Source: an uncultured Lachnospiraceae bacterium
GTDB taxonomy: Bacteria > Bacillota > Clostridia > Lachnospirales > Lachnospiraceae
Direction: 5' to 3'
NCBI GenBank assembly: GCA_900320345.1
Contig: ONRZ01000003.1
Coordinates: forward strand, 1-54,240
DNA: 54,240 bases
Position numbers and translations under genes: made by a program. Below are positions 26,357 through 34,879 of the stretch, in pieces (position 1 is the stretch's first letter; the number at the start of each line of letters is the position of its first letter). The notes below the pieces were generated by a model. It searched no databases and was not told the DNA's origin. It saw nothing but the letters and a program-made list of their open reading frames with translations.

Positions 26357-26872
26357 TCATTTCACTTCTATCTGACACATCTTCATTGCATCGAGAGCCG
26401 TATTATGACTGTCGGGCGTTACCCCCGCACAACATGAAGAATCCACGGAAACCGGTACTTCCGGCAGGAAAGCCTTGATCAACAGAGCATTTGATATAAC
26501 ACATATATCCGTGCACAAACCGATAACTTCAATTTCTTCTATAGGATTCCGTTCATTTAGGCTTTCAAGATATAAACCCAGCTCCTTTGAGCCAAATGTA
26601 GGTTTGTCGATCACCAGGGCATCGGGAGCGACCGGAAGTTTTGATGATATTTCCCATCCTTTGCTTCCTTTTATACAGTGCTCTACAGGCAGCTTCGATC
26701 CTTCCTGAGTCTTAAGATAATCCGGTTTATGGGTATCCCTGGTGTAGATCACCATCCCATCATACTTTTCTATCTTGTTCGCAACATTACAAACGATCGC
26801 TTCTGCTTCCTTCGTTCCAAGCGCTCCATCGATAAAATCATTCTGCATATCAACTACAACAAGTATTTTCAT
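26357..26872 (-). CDS. Nicotinamidase-like cysteine hydrolase (isochorismatase fold)
   Basis: 171 residues. The triad expected for the family is present: Asp in VVDMQNDF (8), Lys in VIDKPTFGS (90) and Cys in GLCTDICV (124). DTHKPDYL and EHC supply a metal site like that of PncA (Asp46, His48, His65). Together these point to nicotinamidase activity in NAD salvage rather than isochorismate hydrolysis, though other amides are possible. The start follows AAGGAGGAACCATT. That same ribosome-binding sequence occurs twice more upstream inside a repeat block, the nearest copy to the PHP gene being within its last codons, which implies the two genes were once directly coupled. Confidence 0.87.
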   Translation of the reverse strand: MKILVVVDMQNDFIDGALGTKEAEAIVCNVANKIEKYDGMVIYTRDTHKPDYLKTQEGSKLPVEHCIKGSKGWEISSKLPVAPDALVIDKPTFGSKELGLYLESLNERNPIEEIEVIGLCTDICVISNALLIKAFLPEVPVSVDSSCCAGVTPDSHNTALDAMKMCQIEVK

Positions 26873-26908
26873 AATGGTTCCTCCTTAATATGTATTGCCC
26901 CCTCCTTC
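26870..26908. repeat. 39-bp direct repeat, copy 1 (contains the nicotinamidase ribosome binding site)
   Basis: Identical over all 39 bases to 27044-27082. It spans the start codon and Shine-Dalgarno of the nicotinamidase-like gene. Confidence 0.9.
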
Positions 26909-26911
26909 TGT

Positions 26912-26950
26912 GTCATAAGGCATCCCCCGCAAGCGGTCCGCCCTTATGAC
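26912..26950. repeat. REP-like palindromic unit 1
   Basis: A 39-nt unit with outer arms GTCATAAGG / CCTTATGAC and an inner hairpin CCGC-AA-GCGG. Unit 2 at 26973-27011 has the same length and outer arms but a different, still paired, inner stem, so the fold rather than the sequence is conserved. Confidence 0.75.
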
Positions 26951-26972
26951 GAATCGTCGGCGGCCAGTCTAT

Positions 26973-27011
26973 GTCATAAGGACTCCACCACTGCGTGGTA
27001 CCCCTCATGAC
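26973..27011. repeat. REP-like palindromic unit 2
   Basis: A 39-nt unit with outer arms GTCATAAGG / CCTCATGAC and an inner hairpin ACCAC-TGC-GTGGT. It starts exactly 61 bp after unit 1. CGTCGGCGGCCAGTC lies between the units and recurs at 27082-27096. Confidence 0.75.
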
Positions 27012-27020
27012 GAATGTCTG

Positions 27021-27082
27021 GAACCATCCTGAATTATGCTTCGCATAATGGTTCCTCCTTAATATGTATTGCCCCCTCCTTC
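27021..27082. repeat. Palindrome plus 39-bp direct repeat, copy 2
   Basis: 27044-27082 duplicates copy 1. Just before it GAACCAT..ATTATGC-TTC-GCATAAT-GGTTC forms a hairpin with a bulge (6-bp outer and 7-bp inner stem). The same palindrome recurs at 27100-27136 with one base changed. Confidence 0.8.
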
Positions 27083-27099
27083 GTCGGCGGCCAGTCGTC

Positions 27100-27139
27100 G
27101 GAACCATTCTGAATTATGCTTCGCATAATGGTTCCTCCT
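27100..27139. repeat. Palindromic repeat copy 3, overlapping the end of the PHP gene
   Basis: The palindrome described at 27021 is present again and supplies the last codons and stop of the PHP gene. The direct repeat matches copies 1 and 2 only through the first 16 bases (to 27139) and then becomes unique PHP coding sequence. Confidence 0.8.
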
Positions 27140-28007
27140 CACGACCGATATCCGCCAGGAACTTCTTCATCCCGGCCGGAATCTCCGTAACTTCATCAAG
27201 CCCGATATCTCCGAGAACAACCGTCTTATTTGTACCGTGATAATCACTGCCTGCAGTCACATACAGATCATACTTTTGAGCCAGTGCAAGCATATCACTT
27301 ATCAATTTCGGAGAAAATCCTGAGTAAAAAGCTTCCACTCCCATAAGCCCGAATCCCATAAGACGCTTTATCCGGTCTTCAATTTCCTGACCCAAAATAT
27401 ATTCGTCCCCGCTCCCGTAAAAGGGGTGGGCAAGCACCGGGATCCCGCCTGCATCCCTGATGCCGCGTATCGCTTCTTCGGGCCGTATGTATTCGCTCTT
27501 ATAATGCAGCTTGTTTATGTAATCGTCTATAGCCTTGTCCTTGCTTTCTGCATAGCCGTATTTTACCATCAGATTTCCGATATGCGGCTTCCCGGGATTA
27601 TCAAGACTTAAAAGACTCTGAATCTCTTCTTCGGGAAAATCGAACCCGAACTCCGTCTTTAAAAAATCCAGCCGTCCCGTTATCTTCTTCATTCTGAGAT
27701 TATGTCCCTTCTCAACCGTATCAAGGACAGCCTTCGATCCGGGATCATAATTATAGCCAAGAATATGATATTTTCCAATCTCATCCTTTGTGGAAAATTC
27801 CACTCCGGTAATGAAATCGGGATCACCCTCGGCAAGGGATTCCCTGACGATCCCGCAGCCCTTAACCGCATCATGATCGGTCACGGAAAATAATCTTATC
27901 CCGGCAGCCTTCACATGGCTGATTAGCTCCGTCGGAGTATCACTGCCGTCCGAAACGGTCGTATGCATGTGAAGGTCTATTTTTCCGTTTTTAAATATGT
28001 CACTCAT
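27114..28007 (-). CDS. PHP-domain phosphoesterase
   Basis: 297 residues. It has the PHP metal-site motifs in order: KIDLHMHTTVSDGSDTP (His13, His15), FSVTDHDAVKGCG, GVEFSTKDEIGKYHILGYNY, PVLAHPFYGSGDE and TAGSDYHGTN. The length and order match the TrpH/YciV branch, some members of which are 5'-3' exoribonucleases or 3',5'-nucleoside bisphosphate phosphatases. GAGGAG precedes the ATG. The last four codons and stop (PLCEA region) derive from a palindromic repeat. Restoring the sequence without the insert would end the protein at REEEPL with a TGA overlapping the ATG of the nicotinamidase-like gene. Confidence 0.9.
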   Translation of the reverse strand: MSDIFKNGKIDLHMHTTVSDGSDTPTELISHVKAAGIRLFSVTDHDAVKGCGIVRESLAEGDPDFITGVEFSTKDEIGKYHILGYNYDPGSKAVLDTVEKGHNLRMKKITGRLDFLKTEFGFDFPEEEIQSLLSLDNPGKPHIGNLMVKYGYAESKDKAIDDYINKLHYKSEYIRPEEAIRGIRDAGGIPVLAHPFYGSGDEYILGQEIEDRIKRLMGFGLMGVEAFYSGFSPKLISDMLALAQKYDLYVTAGSDYHGTNKTVVLGDIGLDEVTEIPAGMKKFLADIGREEEPLCEA

Positions 28008-28191
28008 AATATCTCCTCAAATATCGATATTTTTCAAACAGATCTGTCTTTTGTCCGGCTGTCATTTCATTCATATGTCAATCTCCGTCCGGACAGGGTA
28101 TTCCCCTTTGCCGCACTGTCATGTATAAATCTGATTATACCCTATTCCTGTCAATAAACAAATACATTATCCGGGCGGATTTCAGCATATA

Positions 28192-28221
28192 TGAACACTT
28201 TTTCATTGTTCGTGCTATAAT
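28192..28221 (+). promoter_or_regulatory. Promoter of the GGDEF-EAL gene
   Basis: TATAAT at 28216-28221 with TGAACA at 28192-28197, an 18-bp spacer. The start near 28228 gives a leader of about 26 bases. Confidence 0.5.
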
Positions 28222-28253
28222 ATACGTGGGGAGTTGTGAAAAGGATCATCATT

Positions 28254-29990
28254 ATGAATAATAAAGACATAAAAGAGACCAGGATACTGGAAAAGACACT
28301 TGACAGTCTGGAGATACGCAGGCAGGCTCCCACCGGTGTGTTCATACTGCTGCTTCTGCTTTACTTTGCCGCAGCTCTTACCGTAAGCCTGACAGCCGGT
28401 TCACAAAAGGAGATCCTGATAAACAATACCCCTGTTTCTGTCTATATATTTGCAGGGATCTTTTCCACCATTTCCAATCTGTGCGTCATTTTTATGGTCA
28501 TCTTCTGCGGAAAAACAGGATTTATAACATCTGTCATCGCAATAATCATCCAGATCCCGACTATCCTTACGGGCATTTTTATAAAAGGCAATTATTCAAG
28601 CATTCCGGGACTGTTCGTGAGCCTCTTAACTATTATTGCCATTATCGTGATCTTCTGCAACAAACGGAAGCTTGAAAAGTATCAGCTCAAGCTGCTCGAG
28701 CAGGCGACAACAGATACTCTGACCGGATTACCTAACGGATTTGCGTGCACCGAACTCCTGAATGAGTTGATAAAACATAACAAACCGTTTGCGGCAGTCT
28801 CCATAGACATCAATGATTTTAAGAGCATAAACGATACCATGGGATTTGACATTGGCAATAAGGTTCTTGTCGCTGTAGCTTCGCGTATGAAAGATATAGC
28901 AGACAGAGGACTTTCCGGTACCCTTGATTTTGTCTCGCGTGTAAACGGCGATGAATTTTCACTGATAATCCGGGATTTCAAGTCCGATGAAGATATAGAA
29001 AAGACCATTAAGCAGTATGAAGCTTCTATTGTTGATAAGATAAACATAGACGGTTATGATTTCTTTATTAACGCAAGTTTCGGATATGCTGTTTTTCCGG
29101 ATGATTCTACTGTCCGCGATTCACTGATCTCCTATTCGGTAACAGCGATGAAGGAAGCAAAACGTATCAACAGCAGTGAACGCATACTGCGTTTTACTTC
29201 CGAACTGAAGACCGAAAACCATCTTGCCATTGACAATAAAGTAAGGAAAGCGTTGGAAGACGACAACGTATTCTTCAACCTTCAACCTCAATATGACATA
29301 TCGCATAATCTCCGCGGATTCGAAGCCCTGGCACGTTTGACGGACATCGACGGAACCGTTATAAGCCCGGGCGAGTTCATCCCGGCTGCCGAGAGAGTGG
29401 GGTTGATCGATAGTCTTGATCTGGCTGTATACAATAAGTCTGCCGCATTCTTCGGAGACCTGATCAGGAAAACAAAAGCCCCGATAACACTGAGCATCAA
29501 CGTTTCCGTGAAGCATATGATGAAGAGTAATTTCATCGAAGAGATACGCGGGCTTCTTAAGAATAATCAAATCCCCGCAGATCAGCTTGAGATCGAGATC
29601 ACAGAGTCCATCCTGATAGAATCCGCCGAAAAGGCTTCCGATATCCTTAATGAACTTAAAAGTATGGGGATAAGGATCGCGATAGATGATTTCGGGACCG
29701 GCTATTCGTCCCTCAGCTATCTTAACAGTTTTCCGTCGGATACGCTCAAGATCGATAAATCCTTCATCGATAATATGAATTCAAGTGATTCCTCGCAAAA
29801 ATATGTGGAGGCGATCATCTCATTGGCACACGTAATGGATTTTAAAGTAGTGGCCGAAGGTGTTGAAGAGACCGGTCAGCTTGATACATTGCGCAGTATC
29901 AACTGCGATTATATCCAGGGATTTATCTGGGGCCGTCCTCTATCTAAGGAAGACGCGGAACAATTGGTTGTTGATATCTATCCCGGTTGA
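28254..29990 (+). CDS. Membrane GGDEF-EAL protein (c-di-GMP phosphodiesterase likely)
   Basis: 578 residues from the ATG at 28254 (AAAAGGATC before it; a GTG at 28236 is the alternative). Four membrane helices (about 30-145) form a compact N-terminal anchor. The GGDEF domain (150-300) has TDTLTGLPNGFACTELLNEL and DINDFKSINDTMGFDIGN, but its active site reads SRVNGDEFSL, with the first Gly replaced by Asn and no RxxD site, so cyclase activity is doubtful. The EAL domain (315-575) has FEALARL, LSINVSVKHM, EIEITESIL, DDFGTGYSSLSYL, KIDKSFI and VVAEGVEE, all the metal and catalytic residues. Net activity is probably c-di-GMP breakdown. Confidence 0.9.
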   Translation: MNNKDIKETRILEKTLDSLEIRRQAPTGVFILLLLLYFAAALTVSLTAGSQKEILINNTPVSVYIFAGIFSTISNLCVIFMVIFCGKTGFITSVIAIIIQIPTILTGIFIKGNYSSIPGLFVSLLTIIAIIVIFCNKRKLEKYQLKLLEQATTDTLTGLPNGFACTELLNELIKHNKPFAAVSIDINDFKSINDTMGFDIGNKVLVAVASRMKDIADRGLSGTLDFVSRVNGDEFSLIIRDFKSDEDIEKTIKQYEASIVDKINIDGYDFFINASFGYAVFPDDSTVRDSLISYSVTAMKEAKRINSSERILRFTSELKTENHLAIDNKVRKALEDDNVFFNLQPQYDISHNLRGFEALARLTDIDGTVISPGEFIPAAERVGLIDSLDLAVYNKSAAFFGDLIRKTKAPITLSINVSVKHMMKSNFIEEIRGLLKNNQIPADQLEIEITESILIESAEKASDILNELKSMGIRIAIDDFGTGYSSLSYLNSFPSDTLKIDKSFIDNMNSSDSSQKYVEAIISLAHVMDFKVVAEGVEETGQLDTLRSINCDYIQGFIWGRPLSKEDAEQLVVDIYPG

Positions 29991-29997
29991 TTTCGGA

Positions 29998-30933
29998 TCA
30001 GTAAATTATATATTTATATATTTCCTTCCATGTGTACCATTTATATCCCTTATACTTATATAACGGTTTCAGTATCTGTCCGGGATCAAGATAGTATTCG
30101 GTCTTTTCTTTGGATCTCATCACCATTTTGGAATTGTTCAGTATGATGCCGTGCGGAAAATAGTACGCAATACACTTATCGACCCATATGTCTATTTCTG
30201 CCGGAATGTTGTAATTACTGTTTATCAGCTTCATACACTGTTCCGTCAATGACCCCTTTGACGGCAGCTGCATATGATCCATCAGCTGCTTTTTGTCGTG
30301 CCACGATGATTTTTCCTTTTTCTTCGCCACAACCTCTTTTGCGGTCGGCTGTCCGAAATCCGGCAGATTGTGGTTTGTCATATCCTGTTCGAATACACTC
30401 AGCGCCTCCTCGAAGGTTTCAATCTCACCATCCTTATATAATCTGTCACCATGTGTGACCGATAATCTTTGAAGCATGTACTCATTTATATCCATGCCGG
30501 TATCGGTCAATCCCTCGAATCCGTCCTTCGTAGTATCAAACATAAACACTTCATCATCCGACGAGACAAAAGCATATGATCTTTTACATTCTTCCAGGAA
30601 GAATTTTCCCCATGTTGCAGGATAGTGTTTATGGAAAAACTTGGTCTGCGCAACCATATTCGAGCTTAACAGATTGGTCTTATCCAGACCGCCTAAGTAT
30701 ACATTACCGAACTGCAGATAACCGTAGTCGATCAAAAACTTCCTAAAACCCGGACCAAATACGGTCGGATACTCTTTTTCCTTTTGTACGATCTCATCAG
30801 GAGAAAGGATATCTCCGAGAACCCTGATGAAAGATTTTCGGATATCCTGTTCAACCGTTTTGATATCACCGGCATCAACACGCTTTTCAGCTATCATCAC
30901 ATCATGTGTTGCTATAAAATCATCCAGTCTCAT
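29998..30933 (-). CDS. SUKH (SMI1/KNR4-like) domain protein
   Basis: 311 residues, no signal or membrane helix. The start at 30933 is favoured because AGAGGA lies six bases before it and abuts the alternative ATG at 30939. Residues about 45-160 fit a SUKH fold: YPTVFGPGFRKFLIDYGYLQ, then YAFVSSDDEVFMFDTTKDGF and DINEYMLQRL. The rest (180-311) is charged and then aromatic-rich, without a family I know. SUKH proteins are often immunity proteins against secreted nuclease or deaminase toxins, but many are general cytoplasmic proteins. The gene lies 53 bp after a large lipoprotein gene on the same strand; no toxin is visible. Confidence 0.7.
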   Translation of the reverse strand: MRLDDFIATHDVMIAEKRVDAGDIKTVEQDIRKSFIRVLGDILSPDEIVQKEKEYPTVFGPGFRKFLIDYGYLQFGNVYLGGLDKTNLLSSNMVAQTKFFHKHYPATWGKFFLEECKRSYAFVSSDDEVFMFDTTKDGFEGLTDTGMDINEYMLQRLSVTHGDRLYKDGEIETFEEALSVFEQDMTNHNLPDFGQPTAKEVVAKKKEKSSWHDKKQLMDHMQLPSKGSLTEQCMKLINSNYNIPAEIDIWVDKCIAYYFPHGIILNNSKMVMRSKEKTEYYLDPGQILKPLYKYKGYKWYTWKEIYKYIIY

Positions 30934-30986
30934 AATCATTCCTCTTCAAGCACAGCCGTAGAAATCACATCATGCAGTTTCAAAGA

Positions 30987-32774
30987 TCATTGCCGATCGT
31001 TATCCTTAATGATAGAAGGCTTGTATATCCCGCCATAATCCGATGCCTGCCAGGTGTTCTCACCATCTCCGAAGGCATCAATGAATTTCTTTTTATTAAG
31101 ATCATAACCGGCATTTTTATACGTTATCAAAACCGAGTTTCCGTCAATCTCTTTTTTCGAATAGTTTATGTTTATTATACCGTTATCTCTTACGAATATG
31201 TCATTGACATCATATCCTTCATGCTCTATTTTCCCGCACAGATCAAAGCCGCAGACATCGGTAAGCTTGTTCCTGTTGATCCGGATGCAGTCGTATTCGG
31301 CAAAATCACCTTTATCCTCATTATAATAAAAATAATACGGTTTCCATGTGTGGCCGGTCCATAAGGCATCATCTTCATCCCCGGTCTCATACATCTTAGA
31401 ATTATCATAACTGTCCTGAATAACGATATAATCTCCCGAATCACTGTCTTTATACACATTTCCCAGACCGGATATATCAGACATTTCCGGTTCTGAGTTC
31501 TCAACCTGATATACATATGTGACCAGTGATGTGGCATAGGCTTCATCAAATGCGATAAACTTCCTGTTCCTGCATTTGAATATCCTGAAAAACTCCCCAT
31601 CCCTTAAGGCAAAGTTGAATTCATCCTTTATCTTTTTACACTCATTCTCACTGGCAAACCACATCTCACCGGTTCCGGCGAATATATCCTCCTCATCCTC
31701 GCTGAGTTTTCCGATAAGGGCAAAGCCTTCCCAGTTACCGTCTTTGTCATAATCATCAAATTTACAGAATTGTACATCTCCGTAATCAACACCTGCTTTT
31801 TTGACCAGGATACCGAGAAGATATTCCGCCATATCACCGGCGATCTCGGGATCATCGGCTGATCCTTCTTCCTCATGATCATCCTCATGATCACGATCGT
31901 CCGTATTGCCCGTATCATCCGCATCATTAGAATATTCGGCATCTTCATCCTTAATTATGCTCATGGCATACTCCATGAACTTATCGTTATCTACACACCA
32001 TTTACCAAGCGCCTTGCTTCCAACCCTCAGCCTGAGCTTTTCACCCGACTCATATTTGACATAAAGGGAGTACTCCGTGTCGGATTCATCGTGTGAATAG
32101 AACATGCCGTTATGCGACACCAGATCTTCTTCCTCTATGAGCTTTTGTATCCCGTCAACAAAAGCTTTGTCAGCTTCCCTGCTGTCCATTATTATCACAT
32201 AGGAAGAGCCCATTCCGACAAATTCGGATTCATAACTGCCATCGTCCTTTTTTTCAACCGTCCATGAATATGAGCCGCTTTCAAGTCCCTCTACCCAATA
32301 ATCCTTCAGCGAAAGGGAGAAATAGACGATGTCTTTTGAATCTATCGATTTTGGCATATCATCGGACAGATCTTTTACAGCGCGTGCTTCCTCTGCCTGT
32401 TTTTCGGGAACGAAGCGGTAAGTATGTCCTTCAGCATCCAAAACCTCCTCATATGCAGAAAGGGTGCCGTCATCCCGGATCTCTATATCCGACATAATGC
32501 CAAAACCGTGTTCATTCTTATCTGCATTAACGATATATCCGCTTCCCGGACCACTTCTTTTAAGAGCAACTTTGTATTTATCCCTGTCCTTCTGACCATC
32601 CCACCATTTTACATACATTTTGCTGCCGTCAAACTCAAGTGTTGTTTCTCCGTTAACATCACACCATTTTCCTTTGGGCAGTCCTTTTGAACTCATACCC
32701 GCGCATCCGGCGAAAGCAAACAGCATTACGGTTACAGCGGCTAAAAAGATCGGCTTCTTAAAATACGTTATCAT
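30987..32774 (-). CDS. Large surface lipoprotein, lipocalin-like N-terminal region
   Basis: 595 residues. The signal peptide ends in lipobox FAGC (about 21-24). After a short linker GLPKGKWCDVNGETTLEFDG begins a lipocalin-like beta region (35-125), the theme seen again in the lipoprotein cluster at 42.5-50 kb. A middle domain has YFSLSLKDYWVEGLESGSYS and GSSYVIIMDSREADKAF. An acidic Asp/Glu linker (about 290-315) leads to a C-terminal domain rich in aromatic beta strands. No enzyme motifs were seen. AAGGAG precedes the ATG. It probably shares a transcript with the CorA gene upstream (42-bp gap) and the SUKH gene downstream. Confidence 0.78.
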   Translation of the reverse strand: MITYFKKPIFLAAVTVMLFAFAGCAGMSSKGLPKGKWCDVNGETTLEFDGSKMYVKWWDGQKDRDKYKVALKRSGPGSGYIVNADKNEHGFGIMSDIEIRDDGTLSAYEEVLDAEGHTYRFVPEKQAEEARAVKDLSDDMPKSIDSKDIVYFSLSLKDYWVEGLESGSYSWTVEKKDDGSYESEFVGMGSSYVIIMDSREADKAFVDGIQKLIEEEDLVSHNGMFYSHDESDTEYSLYVKYESGEKLRLRVGSKALGKWCVDNDKFMEYAMSIIKDEDAEYSNDADDTGNTDDRDHEDDHEEEGSADDPEIAGDMAEYLLGILVKKAGVDYGDVQFCKFDDYDKDGNWEGFALIGKLSEDEEDIFAGTGEMWFASENECKKIKDEFNFALRDGEFFRIFKCRNRKFIAFDEAYATSLVTYVYQVENSEPEMSDISGLGNVYKDSDSGDYIVIQDSYDNSKMYETGDEDDALWTGHTWKPYYFYYNEDKGDFAEYDCIRINRNKLTDVCGFDLCGKIEHEGYDVNDIFVRDNGIININYSKKEIDGNSVLITYKNAGYDLNKKKFIDAFGDGENTWQASDYGGIYKPSIIKDNDRQ

Positions 32775-32815
32775 TCTGTTCTCCTTATGTATTACATTCT
32801 CTCAAATATTGTATT

Positions 32816-33733
32816 TTACAACCACTTTTTCTTCTTAAAGAACAGGAGGCTTCCTACCGCGATCACCAGGCATACCGCGATAACTACCGGATACCCCCAT
32901 CGCCAGTCAAGTTCCGGCATAAACTTAAAGTTCATTCCGTACCATCCGACGATCAGGGTAAGCGGCATGAATATGGTCGTCACTACGGTAAGAACTGTCA
33001 TTATCCTGTTCTGTTTGATATCTATATGGGCCTTATACAGATCCCTCAGCTGCATCGTATAGTCCCTGAGAGAAGCCGAGTTGTCATGAAGCCTGGCTAT
33101 ACGGTTTAAGAAAAGCCTGTAATATCTTAAGTTCTCCTGCTTGAAAAAATTATTCTCATTTTCCTCAAGCTCCTGGCCCAGATCCATAAGCTGCTCATAA
33201 TGGATGCGCAGATCCCTTATATCGCTTCTGATCTCATTTAAGCGGCTTGAAGGAAAATCATCATCGCCTTTCATTATCATTTTCTCGATCCCGTCAAGCT
33301 CACGCTCATATTTCTCCATCAGCCTCAGATCATCCATCACGATCTGATCGAGAAAATCATAGATGAACCTCTCCAAGCTCGGAAGCTTCCATTTCTTCGT
33401 ATTCCGGATGCAGTTTATTATCTCCTCTGCCTTGCCGCTGTCATCTATGAATACGATCCCTTTTTCGTCCAGAGCAAACGCGAATTTGTAATCTTCTTTG
33501 GAAAAATCCTCCCTGTTCGGTATGGAAAAAGAACCGGTCAGCGAATCGTAGTTTACCTCTGCCTTGGTCGTATACATCTCGGAAATATCCTGATCCATAT
33601 CGATACCCATTTCGAAGCTTTCACGGCTTTCCTTCCATTCGTCAAAGGATACCACCGCCACATACTGTTTGTCGGTGTTCTTAAGTTGTTCCCTTGATAC
33701 TTCCTGTAATGATTCTCCTATGATAAAGAACAT
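32816..33733 (-). CDS. CorA-family divalent cation transporter
   Basis: 305 residues. A soluble N-terminal domain and a long helical stalk (about 130-240, RDLRIHYEQLMDLGQELEEN) lead to two C-terminal helices. Between the helices is the family signature YGMNF (in LIVGWYGMNFKFMPELDW), followed by the expected acidic loop. The protein ends with a basic FFKKKKWL tail. It should form a pentameric Mg2+ (or Co2+/Ni2+/Zn2+) channel. The start at 33733 is used rather than an out-of-frame ATG five bases upstream; both follow GGGAGG. Members of this shorter type vary in metal specificity. Confidence 0.88.
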   Translation of the reverse strand: MFFIIGESLQEVSREQLKNTDKQYVAVVSFDEWKESRESFEMGIDMDQDISEMYTTKAEVNYDSLTGSFSIPNREDFSKEDYKFAFALDEKGIVFIDDSGKAEEIINCIRNTKKWKLPSLERFIYDFLDQIVMDDLRLMEKYERELDGIEKMIMKGDDDFPSSRLNEIRSDIRDLRIHYEQLMDLGQELEENENNFFKQENLRYYRLFLNRIARLHDNSASLRDYTMQLRDLYKAHIDIKQNRIMTVLTVVTTIFMPLTLIVGWYGMNFKFMPELDWRWGYPVVIAVCLVIAVGSLLFFKKKKWL

Positions 33734-33871
33734 TTCATCGTTCCTCCCGGACGTCGGCTCTTAAGAATACTGTATCAGTATATCACGAAGATATTATAAA
33801 TAAAGTGTAAAATCTCAAAAAATATAGTATAATTATAACAATTTTGAAACATAAGCATTGGAGGGAAAGAA

Positions 33872-34678
33872 ATGGGTTTATTTGAAAAGAAGGAATGCGC
33901 ATTATGCGGCGGTAAGGCAGGACTCATCACCCGTTATAAGATATCGGGCGGAGATTACATCTGCGGTGACTGCAGGGGCAGGATGTCATCAAACACCGAC
34001 GATATCGGCAGCATGACTATCGAAGATGTTCAGGAACAGATACGGTTAAAGGAAGAAAACGACGAACGTTTCGGAAACGGGTTTACGATCACGCGTCAAT
34101 TTGATTTTGATCCGAGACATCCGATGATGGCTGTTAATGACAATACCGGGGAGTTCGCGATATTGACGGATGCAAGGCCCGATATCTTCTCATTCGATAA
34201 TGTAACAAGCTATAATGTCGATCTGAATACGGCCATGCTCTCCGAAGAAGAAAGGAAAAATGATTCGAGTATCTGGGGGATACTAAACTATATCCTTTCC
34301 GATGATTTCTGTTCAAGATATCCCGATATGCCCAGATGTCCTCAGGGAAGAAAGGTGACCGGGATGTATTTCCAGATAAACTTCGGAGATAATCCGTTTA
34401 ATGCAAGGAAGATAAGGATCGATATGCTTCCGGGATGGTCAACCGCCGAAACCGAAGTGGATAAGGCTTACAGATGTGCAAACGATATGTATCAGTGTTT
34501 TAAGGAATATAAGAATGGCAGGAGAACCGTTTCTTCAAATACCGCATCATCCACCGCTGCGGCACCTACAGGCCAGGATGCGATCGAACAGGTAAAACAG
34601 CTTAAAGAACTTCTGGATATGGGTGCACTTACACCGGACGAATTCGAAAAAAAGAAAAAGGAACTTCTCAATCTGTAA
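33872..34678 (+). CDS. DUF4428 zinc-ribbon protein with C-terminal SHOCT motif
   Basis: 268 residues, soluble. The N terminus is a zinc ribbon of DUF4428 type: ECALCGGKAGLITRYKISGG then YICGDCRGRM. The central region has FTITRQFDFDPRHPMMAV and later VTGMYFQINFGDNPFNARKI, a beta-rich domain common to this family. The last 30 residues are a SHOCT oligomerisation motif (QLKELLDMGALTPDEFEKKK). Function unknown; such proteins may help assemble complexes. GGAGGGAAAGAA precedes the ATG and a TATAAT lies at 33828-33833. It is convergent with the feo operon. Confidence 0.85.
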   Translation: MGLFEKKECALCGGKAGLITRYKISGGDYICGDCRGRMSSNTDDIGSMTIEDVQEQIRLKEENDERFGNGFTITRQFDFDPRHPMMAVNDNTGEFAILTDARPDIFSFDNVTSYNVDLNTAMLSEEERKNDSSIWGILNYILSDDFCSRYPDMPRCPQGRKVTGMYFQINFGDNPFNARKIRIDMLPGWSTAETEVDKAYRCANDMYQCFKEYKNGRRTVSSNTASSTAAAPTGQDAIEQVKQLKELLDMGALTPDEFEKKKKELLNL

Positions 34679-34685
34679 TTAAAAT

Positions 34686-34877
34686 TCACCGCGTATCTTT
34701 TTTATATCCGGCGTGACTGCAGGCTGTGCACATCTTACAATGTGCACAGCTGCCGCCGCAGGAGGATCTGCCCTGTTTCTTATCTTTTACAAGCGAGTAT
34801 ATTGCCAACGCCACAATAAGAACAAGGAATAATGTTATTAATATCGTTCCGAGATTTCCCGTAACAAAGGCAAGCAT
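34686..34877 (-). CDS. FeoB-associated Cys-rich membrane protein
   Basis: 63 residues: one membrane helix (about 8-29) and a cytoplasmic tail with CGGSCAHCKMCTAC, four to five cysteines in CxxxCxxCxxC spacing. It is the last gene of the feo operon, two bases after FeoB. Small Cys-rich proteins (FeoC/FeoX-like) at this place are thought to assist iron entry or form an electron or metal relay; the mechanism is not established. Confidence 0.88.
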   Translation of the reverse strand: MLAFVTGNLGTILITLFLVLIVALAIYSLVKDKKQGRSSCGGSCAHCKMCTACSHAGYKKDTR

Positions 34878-34879
34878 TT

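Noticed and set aside
26912..27011. Integron attC sites or a riboswitch
   Set aside because: There is no integrase, the core-site pattern is absent, and the two copies differ in the inner stem while keeping only the palindrome; REP-like units explain this better.
33734..33871. Mg2+ riboswitch ahead of the CorA-like gene
   Set aside because: The 138-bp divergent region shows no long structured leader and is AT-rich promoter-like sequence.
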